DNA of 24,235 bases, taken from Entamoeba histolytica HM-1:IMSS. Lineage: Eukaryota; Evosea; Mastigamoebida; Endamoebidae. Below the pieces are notes generated by a model that ran no database searches, had not been told where the DNA came from, and was given only the letters and a program-made list of their open reading frames with translations. Location: positions 25,335-49,569 of the forward strand of contig NW_001914968.1 of the NCBI RefSeq assembly GCF_000208925.1, given 5' to 3'. A program made the translations under genes and the position numbers. Every line of letters starts with the position of its first letter. The stretch's first letter is position 1. Shown in pieces: positions 8,565-17,470 of this stretch.

Positions 8565-9198
8565 ATGGAAGAATTAATAAACAAGAACAACCAATTGATG
8601 ATACTACTAAGAATTATCAATATTATTTAGGAAGTCTGAATAGAAAGAAACAAGAAGAAGAGAATTTGCAAAAATGAGAGGAATAGAAGAAATTCAACAA
8701 ATAGAAGAATGGACAAATAGAAAAGTAGGAAATATACATTTGATTCTGATGTTGATGATTGGAATGTTAATAAATCAGTATTTGAAGAAAGAATAATGAA
8801 TAAAGAACATATAATAATTATTATTGAAGATGAAGAAGGAAATAAATTTGGAGGATATGTTAATTCTAAAATTGATAAAATTGGTGATTTTATAAATGAT
8901 TCACAATCATTTGTATTTTCATTAGAATCAAAAGGAAGAATGAAAGGAATGAAGAAATTCAATATTAAACAACCGCAATTTTCATTTTGATTATTTAATC
9001 AATTAAATATTCGTTTGTTTTCATTTAGACATGATACTGGTATTTATAAAGAAAATGATAAAACACAATCACATTGTAAACAACATTCATTTAAATATGA
9101 AGGAATATCAAAATGCACTTTGTGGAAAACAACATCCAAATCATTTCACACCAAAACGAATCATAGTAATTGAAATGATTCAATCTGAATTATTTTAA
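8565..9198 (+). pseudogene. TLDc-domain protein pseudogene, several frameshifts and a stop
   Basis: Five protein-like blocks in changing frames together look like one about 210-residue TLDc-type protein, a family expanded in Entamoeba. Block A (8567-8677) includes TTKNYQYYLGSLNRKKQEEE. Block B (8674 to about 8738) includes IEEWTNRKVGN. Block C (8739-8990) includes DDWNVNKSVFEERIMNKEHI, then GNKFGGYVNSKID and SFVFSLESKGRMKGM. Block D continues in the same frame past the stop, with FKYEGIS. Block E (9112-9198) has NALCGKQ and FTPKRIIVIEM, ending in TAA. The lesions are shifts near the start, at about 8672, 8738 and 9110, and an in-frame TGA at 8988-8990. The FGGYV...SFVFSLES core and the C-terminal TPKRIIVIEM strand carry the family call. 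TLDc proteins are linked to oxidation resistance and V-ATPase regulation elsewhere; this copy should make none. The relic is recent enough that the codons are still readable. Confidence 0.85.
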
Positions 9199-9277
9199 AT
9201 AAAACCTAAAAATAAAAAAAGAGTGAATTGATAAAGTATTGAACAATACAATAATTAAATAAAGAGGAATTGAAAAA

Positions 9278-10228
9278 CTATTTCTTTTTTTCAGAGGCTG
9301 GTGATACTAACTCTCTAAATATAGGTAAATCACTTGTTTCTTTATCATTGTCTGGAGTGAGTGCATCAAATGGAGAAACATGATTGAATTGATGAAACAA
9401 ATTGTAGTGATGAGTACTAAACATCTCAGTTGTTGGAGATGATGATTGTGAGATATGACGTGCAGATGTAGGAGTAGAAAATAAAAGGTCAAGTTGTTGA
9501 GGAGGAAGAGAATTTGTGTATGACTTTGATGTACGATGAACTGGTTCTGAGGGAATATGTTTTTGTTTTGGAGATGTAATTTGAACGTATGATTGGTTCT
9601 GAGATGTATGAGGAAGAAGAGTAGAACTTTGACAATGTTTCTTTAATGTAGCCTTTTGTCTTCTATTTCTTTTTGATTCGATAGTTTCAGAGAATTCAAC
9701 TACAATTAAATTCCCACACCACTCTTTTCCATTTTCCTTGTTAATTGCTTCAATTGCACTTTCCATTTGTTCATATTTCACAAAAGCAAACATTCCTTTA
9801 GAATTTTCAATAGTAGTAACTTTCTCAATATTTCCATAAACACTAAACTTTTGTCTGATCATATCTTCATTATCGTTTTGTTGGTTAAGATTTGAAATGT
9901 AAATTGTCATTTTGTCAAGATCTCCTTCTTTAATTTGAGATGATTTAGCCCATTCAATTACCCAATTTCTTTTATGTGGGTCATTTCTATTTCTTTTAGG
10001 AGCTTCTTCAACACATAATTTGGCATCTTCATGAGTCATGAACTTTACAAATCCACATCCTTTAGGTCTTTGTGTTTCTGTATCAACCATCATTGAAATA
10101 TCCTTCACAGGACCGAATTGTTCGCAGTATTGTTTAAGTTCTTCTTTTTTAATACTTCCCATACGAGCAAAGAATAACGTAGTAGTACAATTTACTTTAA
10201 TAGCTTTTTCCAATGATTCTTTGCTCAT
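9278..10228 (-). CDS. Two-RRM RNA-binding protein with low-complexity C-terminus
   Basis: The 316-aa protein has ATG at 10228-10226. RRM1 (about 16-95) shows RNP2 LFFARM (18-23) and RNP1 KGCGFVKF (56-63). RRM2 (about 106-182) shows RNP2 IYISNL (109-114) and RNP1 KGMFAFVKY (144-152). The tandem layout and the EQFGPVKDISMMVD...RPKGCGFV pattern recall CELF/ELAV-like proteins. A basic patch follows (ESKRNRRQKATLKK, 184-197). Residues 200-316 are Ser/Thr/Gln/Pro-rich with SP or TP sites (SPKQ, TPTS, SPFD, TPDN, SPAS) and probably disordered and phosphorylated. It should bind mRNA and act in splicing, stability or translation; which one cannot be told. It is convergent with the TLDc pseudogene, with only 79 bp between them. 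Confidence 0.92.
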   Translation of the reverse strand: MSKESLEKAIKVNCTTTLFFARMGSIKKEELKQYCEQFGPVKDISMMVDTETQRPKGCGFVKFMTHEDAKLCVEEAPKRNRNDPHKRNWVIEWAKSSQIKEGDLDKMTIYISNLNQQNDNEDMIRQKFSVYGNIEKVTTIENSKGMFAFVKYEQMESAIEAINKENGKEWCGNLIVVEFSETIESKRNRRQKATLKKHCQSSTLLPHTSQNQSYVQITSPKQKHIPSEPVHRTSKSYTNSLPPQQLDLLFSTPTSARHISQSSSPTTEMFSTHHYNLFHQFNHVSPFDALTPDNDKETSDLPIFRELVSPASEKKK

Positions 10229-10302
10229 TGAACTTAGCTGTATCTTTTTTTGGATTTATTTTACCTTTTTTTTGTGAGTAGAGAAGATATTATATTAAAA
10301 TG

Positions 10303-10312
10303 GTTTAAATAC
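10303..10312 (-). promoter_or_regulatory. TATA-like box of the RRM gene
   Basis: On the minus strand 10312-10303 reads GTATTTAAAC, an exact match to the Entamoeba TATA consensus GTATTTAAA(G/C). It lies 75 nt upstream of the ATG at 10228, implying a leader of roughly 40-45 nt if transcription starts about 30 nt downstream of it. Confidence 0.6.
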
Positions 10313-10477
10313 TATAATCTTATCTTTTGATTTTTTTATTTATATTCTTTTTTTAAAAAGAAAATAGACATTTGATTGTCAAGTGGACTTTAAAAATAAA
10401 ATAATTACAGAGACTACCATTTATAAATAAAAAAGAGAAATTAAATCCCAAAACAAGAAATCTCATATTCAATTACA

Positions 10478-11839
10478 TTAATAATCAAAAAAAGATAATA
10501 TAAATTTTTTTCGAGTTTCTGTAAGTTGGTTAACAACTGACTGAAAAGGACTATTTTGAATGAGCAATCTCCAAGACTTTCCATCAACCTTAAGATCCAA
10601 AAATTGTTGTTTAAATCTAAACTTATCACTTTTTGATGAAAAGTTAATTTGACAATTTATTAATATCTGAAGAATAAAAGGAAATACATTTTCTATAAAC
10701 TGATTCCTTGAAACAAATGTTTTAGAGGAAGAAGGTAAAATGTTATTAATTTTTTCTTTAATATCAATATTCATTTTAAATTGGGATTGTTTAGAAGAAA
10801 TATAATGTAATTTCTTTACTGAATTAGAAGAACAATAAATAGGAAGAATAATAGAATGCATTGCCTTTAATTCATTAATAAGATCTGTTCTATAACTTGG
10901 TTTAATAGAATCAAAGATATCAGAATAACAAAAATTTGTATAAATATAATGAAGACGGTCAAGAGGTTCATTAAATAAACAATACCAATAAACCAAATCT
11001 TTAAGTTCATCATTACCAATAGAATATATTAACATTTCTTGTTCATTTGCAGTTTTAGAATAAAAGCGTTTAATTAATTGAAAAGGTTGAATAATATCTG
11101 AGTCAAGACAGAATTGACATAATCCATTTTGAATAAGATATAAACATTGAATTATATAAAAAATTGGTTCTTTAATAAATGAAAAGATATCAAATATTTT
11201 TTTAATTTGAGGTTTATTTAAATTTATTTTATCTTTTTTAATAGATGAGTTAAGTTTAAACATCATATATTCAATTCCATCTTTCATTGGAATAAATAAC
11301 TCACATTCTGAAATTAATAATGTCATATCTGTTATTAATAATTCATTCATTCTAATAACAAATATTTGACTTAGATATTTTAATTGTGTTGTTAACATTT
11401 TTAATTGTTGTTTTGTTTCAATATCAAATTCATAAACTGTAATTTGTATTTCTTCTAAATCAATTGGATCATCTTTTGATTGTCCACGTTGTGTCTCTTG
11501 ACATAATTCTTCAATTGTTGTTTCTTTCCATAATACATTTAATTCTCCACAAATATTTTTTAATTCAAATGAAATATATTCTAATAATACACAACATCTC
11601 TTTTTTATTCTTTCTCCATTTTGTGCTTCTTTTTTCTTTTTTAATATCCAATTTCCAATTAACACATCTTCTGTTCTTCTTATTTTCTCTTTTTCATTAT
11701 CAACATTTATTATCTCTCGACTTTTTCTCTTTTTTCTTTTTGAGCCAAAAAAACAATCTATTGTCGTTTGATTTATTTCAAGAGCAGCAATCTTCTTTTT
11801 TCCTTTTCTTATGCCTCTCGTCCTTTTTACACCGCTCAT
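10478..11839 (-). CDS. PCNA-box (PIP) protein of unknown family
   Basis: The protein is 453 aa from the ATG at 11839 (MSGVKRTRGIRKGKKK). An in-frame ATG at 11869 would add ten residues. I prefer 11839 because a TTTGAACTGC element sits just before it and would be the GAAC box. Near the N-terminus QTTIDCFF (residues 24-31, bases 11770-11747) is a full PIP box, Q-x-x-I-x-x-F-F, followed by GSKRKKRKSR, a basic flank that would serve in PCNA affinity and nuclear import. Residues about 60-120 are basic and helical. The rest is a Leu/Ile-rich, probably all-helical domain without a motif I recognise. It likely acts at the replication fork or in repair through PCNA. It has no nuclease, polymerase, helicase or acetyltransferase signature, so it is not a known PIP enzyme by eye. 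It is head-to-head with the POL5 gene. Confidence 0.78.
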   Translation of the reverse strand: MSGVKRTRGIRKGKKKIAALEINQTTIDCFFGSKRKKRKSREIINVDNEKEKIRRTEDVLIGNWILKKKKEAQNGERIKKRCCVLLEYISFELKNICGELNVLWKETTIEELCQETQRGQSKDDPIDLEEIQITVYEFDIETKQQLKMLTTQLKYLSQIFVIRMNELLITDMTLLISECELFIPMKDGIEYMMFKLNSSIKKDKINLNKPQIKKIFDIFSFIKEPIFYIIQCLYLIQNGLCQFCLDSDIIQPFQLIKRFYSKTANEQEMLIYSIGNDELKDLVYWYCLFNEPLDRLHYIYTNFCYSDIFDSIKPSYRTDLINELKAMHSIILPIYCSSNSVKKLHYISSKQSQFKMNIDIKEKINNILPSSSKTFVSRNQFIENVFPFILQILINCQINFSSKSDKFRFKQQFLDLKVDGKSWRLLIQNSPFQSVVNQLTETRKKFILSFFDY

Positions 11840-12044
11840 TAAGAAAAAGCAGTTCAAATCCCTAATCATGTTCTCTCTTCTCAAAAAACATAATTAAAAC
11901 CCCTTCATCTCTTCTTTTATTTCTATTTTTTGTTTTTTTTTTATAAAAATATTTATTTTTTTATAACATTTATTTTATTATTGTGTTATTTAACTAACCC
12001 TAACATGTGGTTATCTTTAAATCTAACTAGATTGAATTATTGAT
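11840..12044. promoter_or_regulatory. Bidirectional promoter region between PIP protein and POL5
   Basis: These 205 bp must serve both genes. GTTATTTAAC at 11985-11994, 51 nt before the POL5 ATG, is the best TATA-like box on the plus strand. TTTGAACT on the minus strand at about 11857-11850 is the best GAAC box for the PIP gene. Long T runs lie between them. Confidence 0.4.
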
Positions 12045-14837
12045 ATGTCCACAACATCTGACTATTTTATTGAACTTGCTTCTCTTGATCCACAAATTCG
12101 AATTAGTGCTGCTCAATCAATTATCACCATTCTTAAAAAAGCAGAAAGTGAAATTAAAAATGGTGAACATAGTGAAGTTATGGTTTATTCATTGAATAGA
12201 TTAATTAAGAGTTTAGGTTCATCACACGACTGTGCTCGTGATGGAAATTTATTATGTTTAATTTTACTTCTTCAAACATTCCCCTCTATCCAAGAGAGTT
12301 CTGTTGTAGATATTGCTACATCCACATTTACTACTACTGGTAATGCTCGTCAAGCATTAAGAGATGTACTCTTTGGAAGATTATGTACTTGTTTGGCTTT
12401 AATTAAAGCACAACGAGTTAATGAAACAGAAACTGTAGAATATATAATGAAAACTTTATTTTTCCTTGCTAATAAGAAGTCATATCTTTGTGAAGTAACA
12501 ACTGAAGCACTTATTTTATTAATTCAAAATTCAAAAGGAAATATTAAAAGTCTTATTATTGCTTCTATAAATGAACATATGAAACAAGTGACTAAAGAGT
12601 CTATTCTTCCAATAGATGTTAGTCTTGTATGTCTTCAAAGTGCTCTTGAAATTAAAATTACTATTCCATCATGTTTTGAAAAAGGATTATTTAGTGAAGA
12701 TGGTATTAATGCTATTCATTTAGCACTTAAAACAGCATGTGAGACAAGTGGTACTTCTCAAGTACCATTATTACATTATTTAATTCAATATTCCCGTAAA
12801 GAAAAACAATTTAAAAAATTAATGGAAGAAGTTCTACTTCCAATGAGTAAAGGAGAACGTATTTGTTACTCAATTTTTATGGCATTAAGTCAATGTTTTA
12901 AAGACTTTAATCAAGAAGATATTAATATTGTTTTACAACCCAAATTTGTTAAATTGTTACTTGCAATTTCATTAGTTAGAAGACATCCATTAAAGAAAGT
13001 TGTAGCACATTTATTAACAGTTATTGGACAAAGTACTAATTATGCATTTGATATAATTAAAAATCTTATTGGAGATGGAGGAAGTATTTATTTTGATCAA
13101 ATAGCTGGTGTTAAAACTATATCTCGTTTATCTAAACTTCTTGAACCAGAAGAAAGTGATAAATTTATTCAGTTAATTATTACTCTTTTCGACAAAAAAG
13201 CTAATATTACTTGGCTACTTGAAATGATAGTTTACATTGCATTAGCTCCTAACATCAATAAAGAAACACATGATAAGATATTAACTTTATTATATGCTAT
13301 TGCACATAAATATCCTCATGAATATCTTCACAAATTAATTAAAAATGAAAGTGCTACTCAAAGATATCTTCAATTATCTATGACAACACATAATAAAGAT
13401 TATATAGCAGAAATGTTAAGTAATTTTACTGTATTATATGAATTTAAAAAACAACAAGAAGACAATAAAATACCAAAAGATTTTGAAAAAGCTATTAAAA
13501 AAAATGAAAAGAAACCAGTGTTCCAATTATTATTATACTTCCTTGTTTTGGATATTGATAATGAAAATGAAGAAAGTATTGAAGTATTAAATGATACTAT
13601 GAAAGCATTATCTTCATTAGCAGCTAATGAAAATGATAAAGAAGCTAAAGAAGTATTAATTGATGTATTAATTGGATTATTAGGAAGAACAGAAAGTCAA
13701 ATAAGAGGATTAGTTAATTTAGTATGGAAGGAATTACTTAAGACTATTGGAAAATGTATTAAAAACGTTATTGATGCAGTAATTAATTGTGAAGAAAATT
13801 TAGTTATTGAAGAAGATGATGAAAAAGATAATAAAAATGAAGAACCAAAAGAAAAAAATAAAAATGAAGACCTTGAAGAGAAAGAAATTGATGTATTTGA
13901 TTTACTTGAAAATGAAGATGCACAAGAAGAAATTTTAATTCATAAAAAGATGAAAGAAATGGAGAAAAAGAAAAAAGAAACAAAAGAACAACGACAAGTC
14001 CAATTCCAATTTAGGGTTTGTGATTTACTTGAAACATTTTGTAAAGCAGAGTGTAATAATAAAGAATTTATTGAGTTTATTCCACTTCTTATTGAAGGTG
14101 CAGGTAATCTTTATAATAAATCAAGATTTTCATTAATTTATGAAAGATTATGTAAAATTTGTGAAGGAATTAGTAAACACGCTCCAATTACTAAAGAAAT
14201 TACTGATGAATATATGAAAGAACAATTTATTATTTTTAGTGAATTACTTATTAAACAAAAAACTTCTCTTATTGCTCAAAGAGCATTAGGATTTTATATT
14301 AAATATGTAGAAAAAGGATATGCTTTACTTGCAGGTGAAGTTAAAAAGTATTTCATTTCACAAATTGAAAGAGAATTTAATAAGAAACGATGTTTACCAT
14401 TTAAGGCTGTTGTTGTTAATATGAAAAGATCAGAATTACTTCAAGGAACTGATGTTATTAAAGTATGTGTTATTGGAGCTATGAAAACATCAAATATGTA
14501 TTTAAGAATTGTAGCATTAGACTTTAGTTATTTCTTATTAAAGAAAGCTAATAATAAAACAAATTATGGAGAAATTGCTGAAATGTTAAATAAACATATT
14601 GAAGAATGGATGAAAGTAATTGTTGAACATTCAGAACAAAAGTATGCATTAAAAATTGCATTAGTTATGAATACTTTAATTCGTGGTATTGTTGATACTG
14701 GTATTACTTTTGATTCTAAATATAAAGATGTTAGTAAATATATTACTGATAGTTTAGAACAAATTCCTGCTAAAGCAGGTAATTTAAAGAAATTCTTAAA
14801 AGATATTCGAGAGAGTATTGATGGTCATACAAAATGA
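12045..14837 (+). CDS. POL5: POL5/MYBBP1A family nucleolar protein
   Basis: The 930-aa protein starts at ATG 12045. The N-terminus (FIELASLDPQIRISAAQSII, then YSLNRLIKSLGSSHDCARDG) is the hallmark opening of the Pol5/MYBBP1A family: a 'lasLDp..R..Aa' helix followed by 'l.RLi.gL.SSr..aR.G'. HEAT/ARM-like helices fill most of the length. Residues about 580-655 are a highly acidic then Lys-rich linker (VIEEDDEKDNKNEEPKEKNK and onward), as in the family, before a second helical block. Pol5 proteins are nucleolar and needed for rRNA synthesis and ribosome assembly; despite the name they are not working DNA polymerases. Yeast and animal members are somewhat longer. A TTAATTT polyadenylation-like motif lies about 10 nt after the stop. 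The MED6 gene begins 112 bp downstream on the same strand. Confidence 0.85.
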   Translation: MSTTSDYFIELASLDPQIRISAAQSIITILKKAESEIKNGEHSEVMVYSLNRLIKSLGSSHDCARDGNLLCLILLLQTFPSIQESSVVDIATSTFTTTGNARQALRDVLFGRLCTCLALIKAQRVNETETVEYIMKTLFFLANKKSYLCEVTTEALILLIQNSKGNIKSLIIASINEHMKQVTKESILPIDVSLVCLQSALEIKITIPSCFEKGLFSEDGINAIHLALKTACETSGTSQVPLLHYLIQYSRKEKQFKKLMEEVLLPMSKGERICYSIFMALSQCFKDFNQEDINIVLQPKFVKLLLAISLVRRHPLKKVVAHLLTVIGQSTNYAFDIIKNLIGDGGSIYFDQIAGVKTISRLSKLLEPEESDKFIQLIITLFDKKANITWLLEMIVYIALAPNINKETHDKILTLLYAIAHKYPHEYLHKLIKNESATQRYLQLSMTTHNKDYIAEMLSNFTVLYEFKKQQEDNKIPKDFEKAIKKNEKKPVFQLLLYFLVLDIDNENEESIEVLNDTMKALSSLAANENDKEAKEVLIDVLIGLLGRTESQIRGLVNLVWKELLKTIGKCIKNVIDAVINCEENLVIEEDDEKDNKNEEPKEKNKNEDLEEKEIDVFDLLENEDAQEEILIHKKMKEMEKKKKETKEQRQVQFQFRVCDLLETFCKAECNNKEFIEFIPLLIEGAGNLYNKSRFSLIYERLCKICEGISKHAPITKEITDEYMKEQFIIFSELLIKQKTSLIAQRALGFYIKYVEKGYALLAGEVKKYFISQIEREFNKKRCLPFKAVVVNMKRSELLQGTDVIKVCVIGAMKTSNMYLRIVALDFSYFLLKKANNKTNYGEIAEMLNKHIEEWMKVIVEHSEQKYALKIALVMNTLIRGIVDTGITFDSKYKDVSKYITDSLEQIPAKAGNLKKFLKDIRESIDGHTK

Positions 14838-14949
14838 TTGTCTTAATTTACTTGAGTTAATTTTAATTTTATTCTTTTAATAACATTTTTTTCTTAATTC
14901 CCTAAGGTTTGTTTTGTTTAAAAAAAAACTTCATTTTTCATTTTGTTGA

Positions 14950-15556
14950 ATGCAAAGAGAAGAACCTCAATTTACTATGTTTGAAAGTCCTTCTGACTTT
15001 TATCCTACTAATGGACTTCCTGATAAAGAAACTGCATTTCTCTATTTTAGTGAAACTAATTTTTTTGCTCAAACTGGTGGTGATATTCGTCTTTCACCTG
15101 AAGAATATTCATTAGAAAAAATTCAGCCATTTAAAGTATTTGAATATAAACGAGAAGGTAAACAAAGTATATATTTAATTGTTAGAGTTGAAAACCAAGA
15201 AATGAAAGAAACCATTAAAGTTTGTTTAATTAATATTTAATATCACTTATTTATATAGTTTATTATTTACTTTATATTAGTATGCATTTTTTATTTGTGA
15301 AACTAACATTTATCCTGCTCCAACGTTAAGTGGTGTAATTTGCAATAGTATCGATAATATTATGGCAAGTGTTATTGATTTCTATGAACGAATTCAAGAT
15401 TCTGTGAAAATAGACCCACTTAAAGGATATATATGGAATGGTGTTCCTGTTCCATTAGAAGATTTTACTACTCCTCTTCCTTCACAAAAAAACTTTCTTA
15501 GTGAAAGAAATGTTGCTGAAGCAATTAATTCTTTCTTAAAAACAAATCCTAAATAA
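14950..15556 (+). CDS. MED6: Mediator subunit 6 (MED6), two exons
   Basis: Join 14950-15219 with 15281-15556: 181 aa. Exon 1 encodes MQREEPQFTMFESPSDFYPT... with ETAFLYFSETNFFAQTGGD, matching the MED6 'v..YFs.s.Ff...' region, then EYSLEKIQPFKVFEYKREGK and IYLIVRVE. Exon 2 (phase 0) begins YAFFICETNIYPAPTLSGVI and continues with SVIDFYERIQDS and DPLKGYIWN. That gives the MED6 signature: a hydrophobic strand, then 'g.iYqAPdl..Vi.sRv...' then 'hpskGyxW'. Without splicing, the frame hits TAA at 15238 and this signature is split. MED6 is a head-module subunit of Mediator, which links activators to RNA polymerase II. The protein is short compared with human or yeast MED6 and ends soon after the core domain. 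No further in-frame start lies upstream. Confidence 0.85.
15220..15280 (+). other. Spliceosomal intron of MED6, 61 nt
   Basis: The intron starts GTTTGTTTAATT and ends TTATATTAG. GTTTGT is the preferred Entamoeba 5' splice site and TAG the preferred 3' site; 61 nt is a typical length. It falls between codons (phase 0): exon 1 ends ACC ATT AAA and exon 2 starts TAT GCA TTT. Removing it joins the two halves of the MED6 domain. A closer TATAG at about 15253-15257 is less suitable because it leaves the downstream half out of frame. Confidence 0.85.
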
Positions 15557-15763
15557 ATTTATTAATTGTGTTATTTATTTATTTTTTTTTTTGATATTCT
15601 TCATCAATTTTATTCTACTAAAGGAAGTACTTTTTACTATTTAAAATTCATTAAATATCTTTTGATTATTTTAAGTTAAAAGTCTATTTAATTAGATTAA
15701 TTTTCAAATTACCTTTATAACTGAAAGGTTTAATTTAATAAGAAAAAAAATAATAAATATTCA
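15557..15763. other. Convergent intergenic spacer
   Basis: This 207-bp AT-rich spacer lies between the 3' ends of MED6 and the acyltransferase gene. T runs after 15575 on the plus strand and the AT-rich DNA before 15764 on the minus strand probably hold both poly(A) sites. Nothing else is seen. Confidence 0.5.
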
Positions 15764-17020
15764 TCAATCAACCATTGAGTTAATAAATTTCATAATGTTA
15801 TTAAGCTCATTTAACATTAAGTCTAATAATTTTGAATTTATTTTTCTTGGTCTAGCATATACGAAATAAATTGTTTCATCATTATGGAATGAATACATAT
15901 TAATACAATATGTATCTTTATTAAAAAGGTAATAAAGAGCAAATTCTGGATGAGCAAATTCTCTGATAGATCCAATATTAGATACAATAAGAGATTTATT
16001 AAAGACTGAAGGAAGACGGTCTAATAATCCTTTTGCTTGATTAATTACATTTAAACAACAATCATATCTTTTTGTATATTCTTTTACTGCTTTATCTCCT
16101 TCAATAATATCTTTTAACTTATCACCATATCCTTTTGTTCTAATAAAACTACCACCATTATTTACATAAAAATGTCTTCTTTTAATTGGATCATTTGCAA
16201 ATGAAGAATGTCTAGTATCAGTAGGACACCAAATAATTATTTCAGTATTATCAGGTAAATTATAAAATTTTTTAAAAGCACGTGTTTGACAAGTATTGAT
16301 AATGGATTGAACACCAACTTTATATTTGTGACAAAATTTATCAACATTATTATAACAATATGATACTGTTTGACATATATTTTCATTATCATCAAATCCA
16401 GTGTCTGGATACCATCTACCTTCTTCTAAATGCCATGCCTCTGGTATAGAATTTAATTGTTCTTGTGTTAATGAATAATATGAAGTAACATCATAATCAA
16501 GAAGTGGGTCATCTTCAAAAGTACATTTCTCTTCAGTAATTACACTTCTAATAACATCAAAACAATTAAATATTGTTCTACCATCACAAAGAGAATGTGA
16601 AGTAAAAAGTTCTATTCTAAATAGATTTCCTTTTTGACTCCATTCAATATAATATAAAAGACCTGATGTTGTCATAAGGTTCTTATTTGAACAACGAATT
16701 TCTCTTTTATCTTCAAAAGGAACTTCCTTTAAATATTCTTTTTCATTTTGAATTAACCATTCATCATTTGCTTTATACCACCAATATTGTTCATTAGCAT
16801 CTTTTGAACCAAATGGAGTTTTTTTAATATCTATTTGATCATTTATATCAACCTTTTCTGGTTTTGCAAAAAGTTTAAATGGAGTATATTGTTTAAGTAC
16901 ATGAGGTAAATTTCTTTTAAATTTGTTAATATCAATATCTTCAAATAAGTCACTTACAGATATCCACATACTAATTAATGGCCATTCATTGTAATTCATA
17001 GGACGTACTTTCTGTATCAT
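15764..17020 (-). CDS. CoA-dependent acyltransferase-fold protein with HxxxDG
   Basis: The protein is 418 aa from ATG 17020-17018 (MIQKVRPMNYNEWPLISMWI); the few open codons further upstream contain no ATG. HSLCDG at residues 142-147 is the HxxxDG catalytic motif of the superfamily of BAHD, condensation-domain, PapA/wax-ester synthase and alcohol acetyltransferases, inside LFTSHSLCDGRTIF. SLIVSNIGSI (about 343-352) matches the SN-x-G motif on the second half-domain of PapA/AATase-like members. Length (about 400-450 aa) fits one complete two-lobed domain. The DFGWG of plant BAHD enzymes is absent. It would transfer an acyl group from a thioester to an alcohol or amine; the substrate is unknown. 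There are no signal or membrane segments, so it is probably cytosolic. It is convergent with MED6 and divergent from the GATA-like gene. Confidence 0.8.
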   Translation of the reverse strand: MIQKVRPMNYNEWPLISMWISVSDLFEDIDINKFKRNLPHVLKQYTPFKLFAKPEKVDINDQIDIKKTPFGSKDANEQYWWYKANDEWLIQNEKEYLKEVPFEDKREIRCSNKNLMTTSGLLYYIEWSQKGNLFRIELFTSHSLCDGRTIFNCFDVIRSVITEEKCTFEDDPLLDYDVTSYYSLTQEQLNSIPEAWHLEEGRWYPDTGFDDNENICQTVSYCYNNVDKFCHKYKVGVQSIINTCQTRAFKKFYNLPDNTEIIIWCPTDTRHSSFANDPIKRRHFYVNNGGSFIRTKGYGDKLKDIIEGDKAVKEYTKRYDCCLNVINQAKGLLDRLPSVFNKSLIVSNIGSIREFAHPEFALYYLFNKDTYCINMYSFHNDETIYFVYARPRKINSKLLDLMLNELNNIMKFINSMVD

Positions 17021-17353
17021 TAATACTTCTTTTACAATTAACAAATACTAGTTAAAATTAAAATGTTACTAACATAAATTGTTTTTTATTCTCTTTAAAT
17101 TTTAATAGTATTGTTAAACTATATATCTAGTTAAAACTCAATCTTTTCTATCAATAAATTATTTAATTGAGTCATCAATTATTTTCTTTATTTATGACTT
17201 TAACTATTATATTTTCTCTCTTCCTCTCTGAAATATAACAAAAATGATAAATAAAAAAAATCTCATCTATAACTTTTCTTTTTGTTTTAGTTTTTGTTTT
17301 CTTATTTTGAAACAAAACCCTTTTTTTTTTTTATAAAAAAAGTGAAGAATTAA

Positions 17354-17383
17354 TTTTTTATAGTTTTTTTAAACTATAAAAAA
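17354..17383. repeat. 13-bp perfect inverted repeat, 4-nt loop
   Basis: The arms TTTTTTATAGTTT (17354-17366) and AAACTATAAAAAA (17371-17383) flank TTTT. In a transcript this would be a strong AU hairpin; in DNA it could be a cruciform or regulator site in the divergent promoter region. Confidence 0.55.
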
Positions 17384-17461
17384 AGTAAAAAATATAAAAA
17401 AAGAATAGTTTTATTAATAGAAGAAAAAAAAGTAAAAAAAGGAAAATTTTTATGAGTTGTC

Positions 17462-17470
17462 GTATAAAAG
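17462..17470 (+). promoter_or_regulatory. TATA-like box of the GATA-like gene
   Basis: GTATAAAAG resembles GTATTTAAAG and lies 40-48 nt upstream of the ATG. AAAATCAAAATCA about 10-20 nt later resembles the Entamoeba initiator AAAAATTCA. The spacing fits a short leader. Confidence 0.45.

Noticed and set aside
8627..8962. 111-codon minus-strand frame
   Set aside because: It is antisense to the TLDc relic, whose plus-strand translation is clearly the meaningful one.
11464..11865. 133-codon plus-strand frame opposite the PIP-box gene
   Set aside because: Its Leu/Phe/Ser-rich translation is the complement of a Lys/Glu-rich real gene; there is no independent support.
11994..12004. CTAACCCTAAC, telomere-like
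   Set aside because: It is a single copy in a promoter between two genes, with no array.
14906..14949. GTTTGT just before the MED6 start as a second intron
   Set aside because: No suitable TAG follows before the coding region, and no upstream exon with similarity was found.
15362..15556. Independent 64-aa gene starting at ATG 15362
   Set aside because: This ATG is an internal Met of MED6 exon 2; the residues just upstream carry the MED6 signature.
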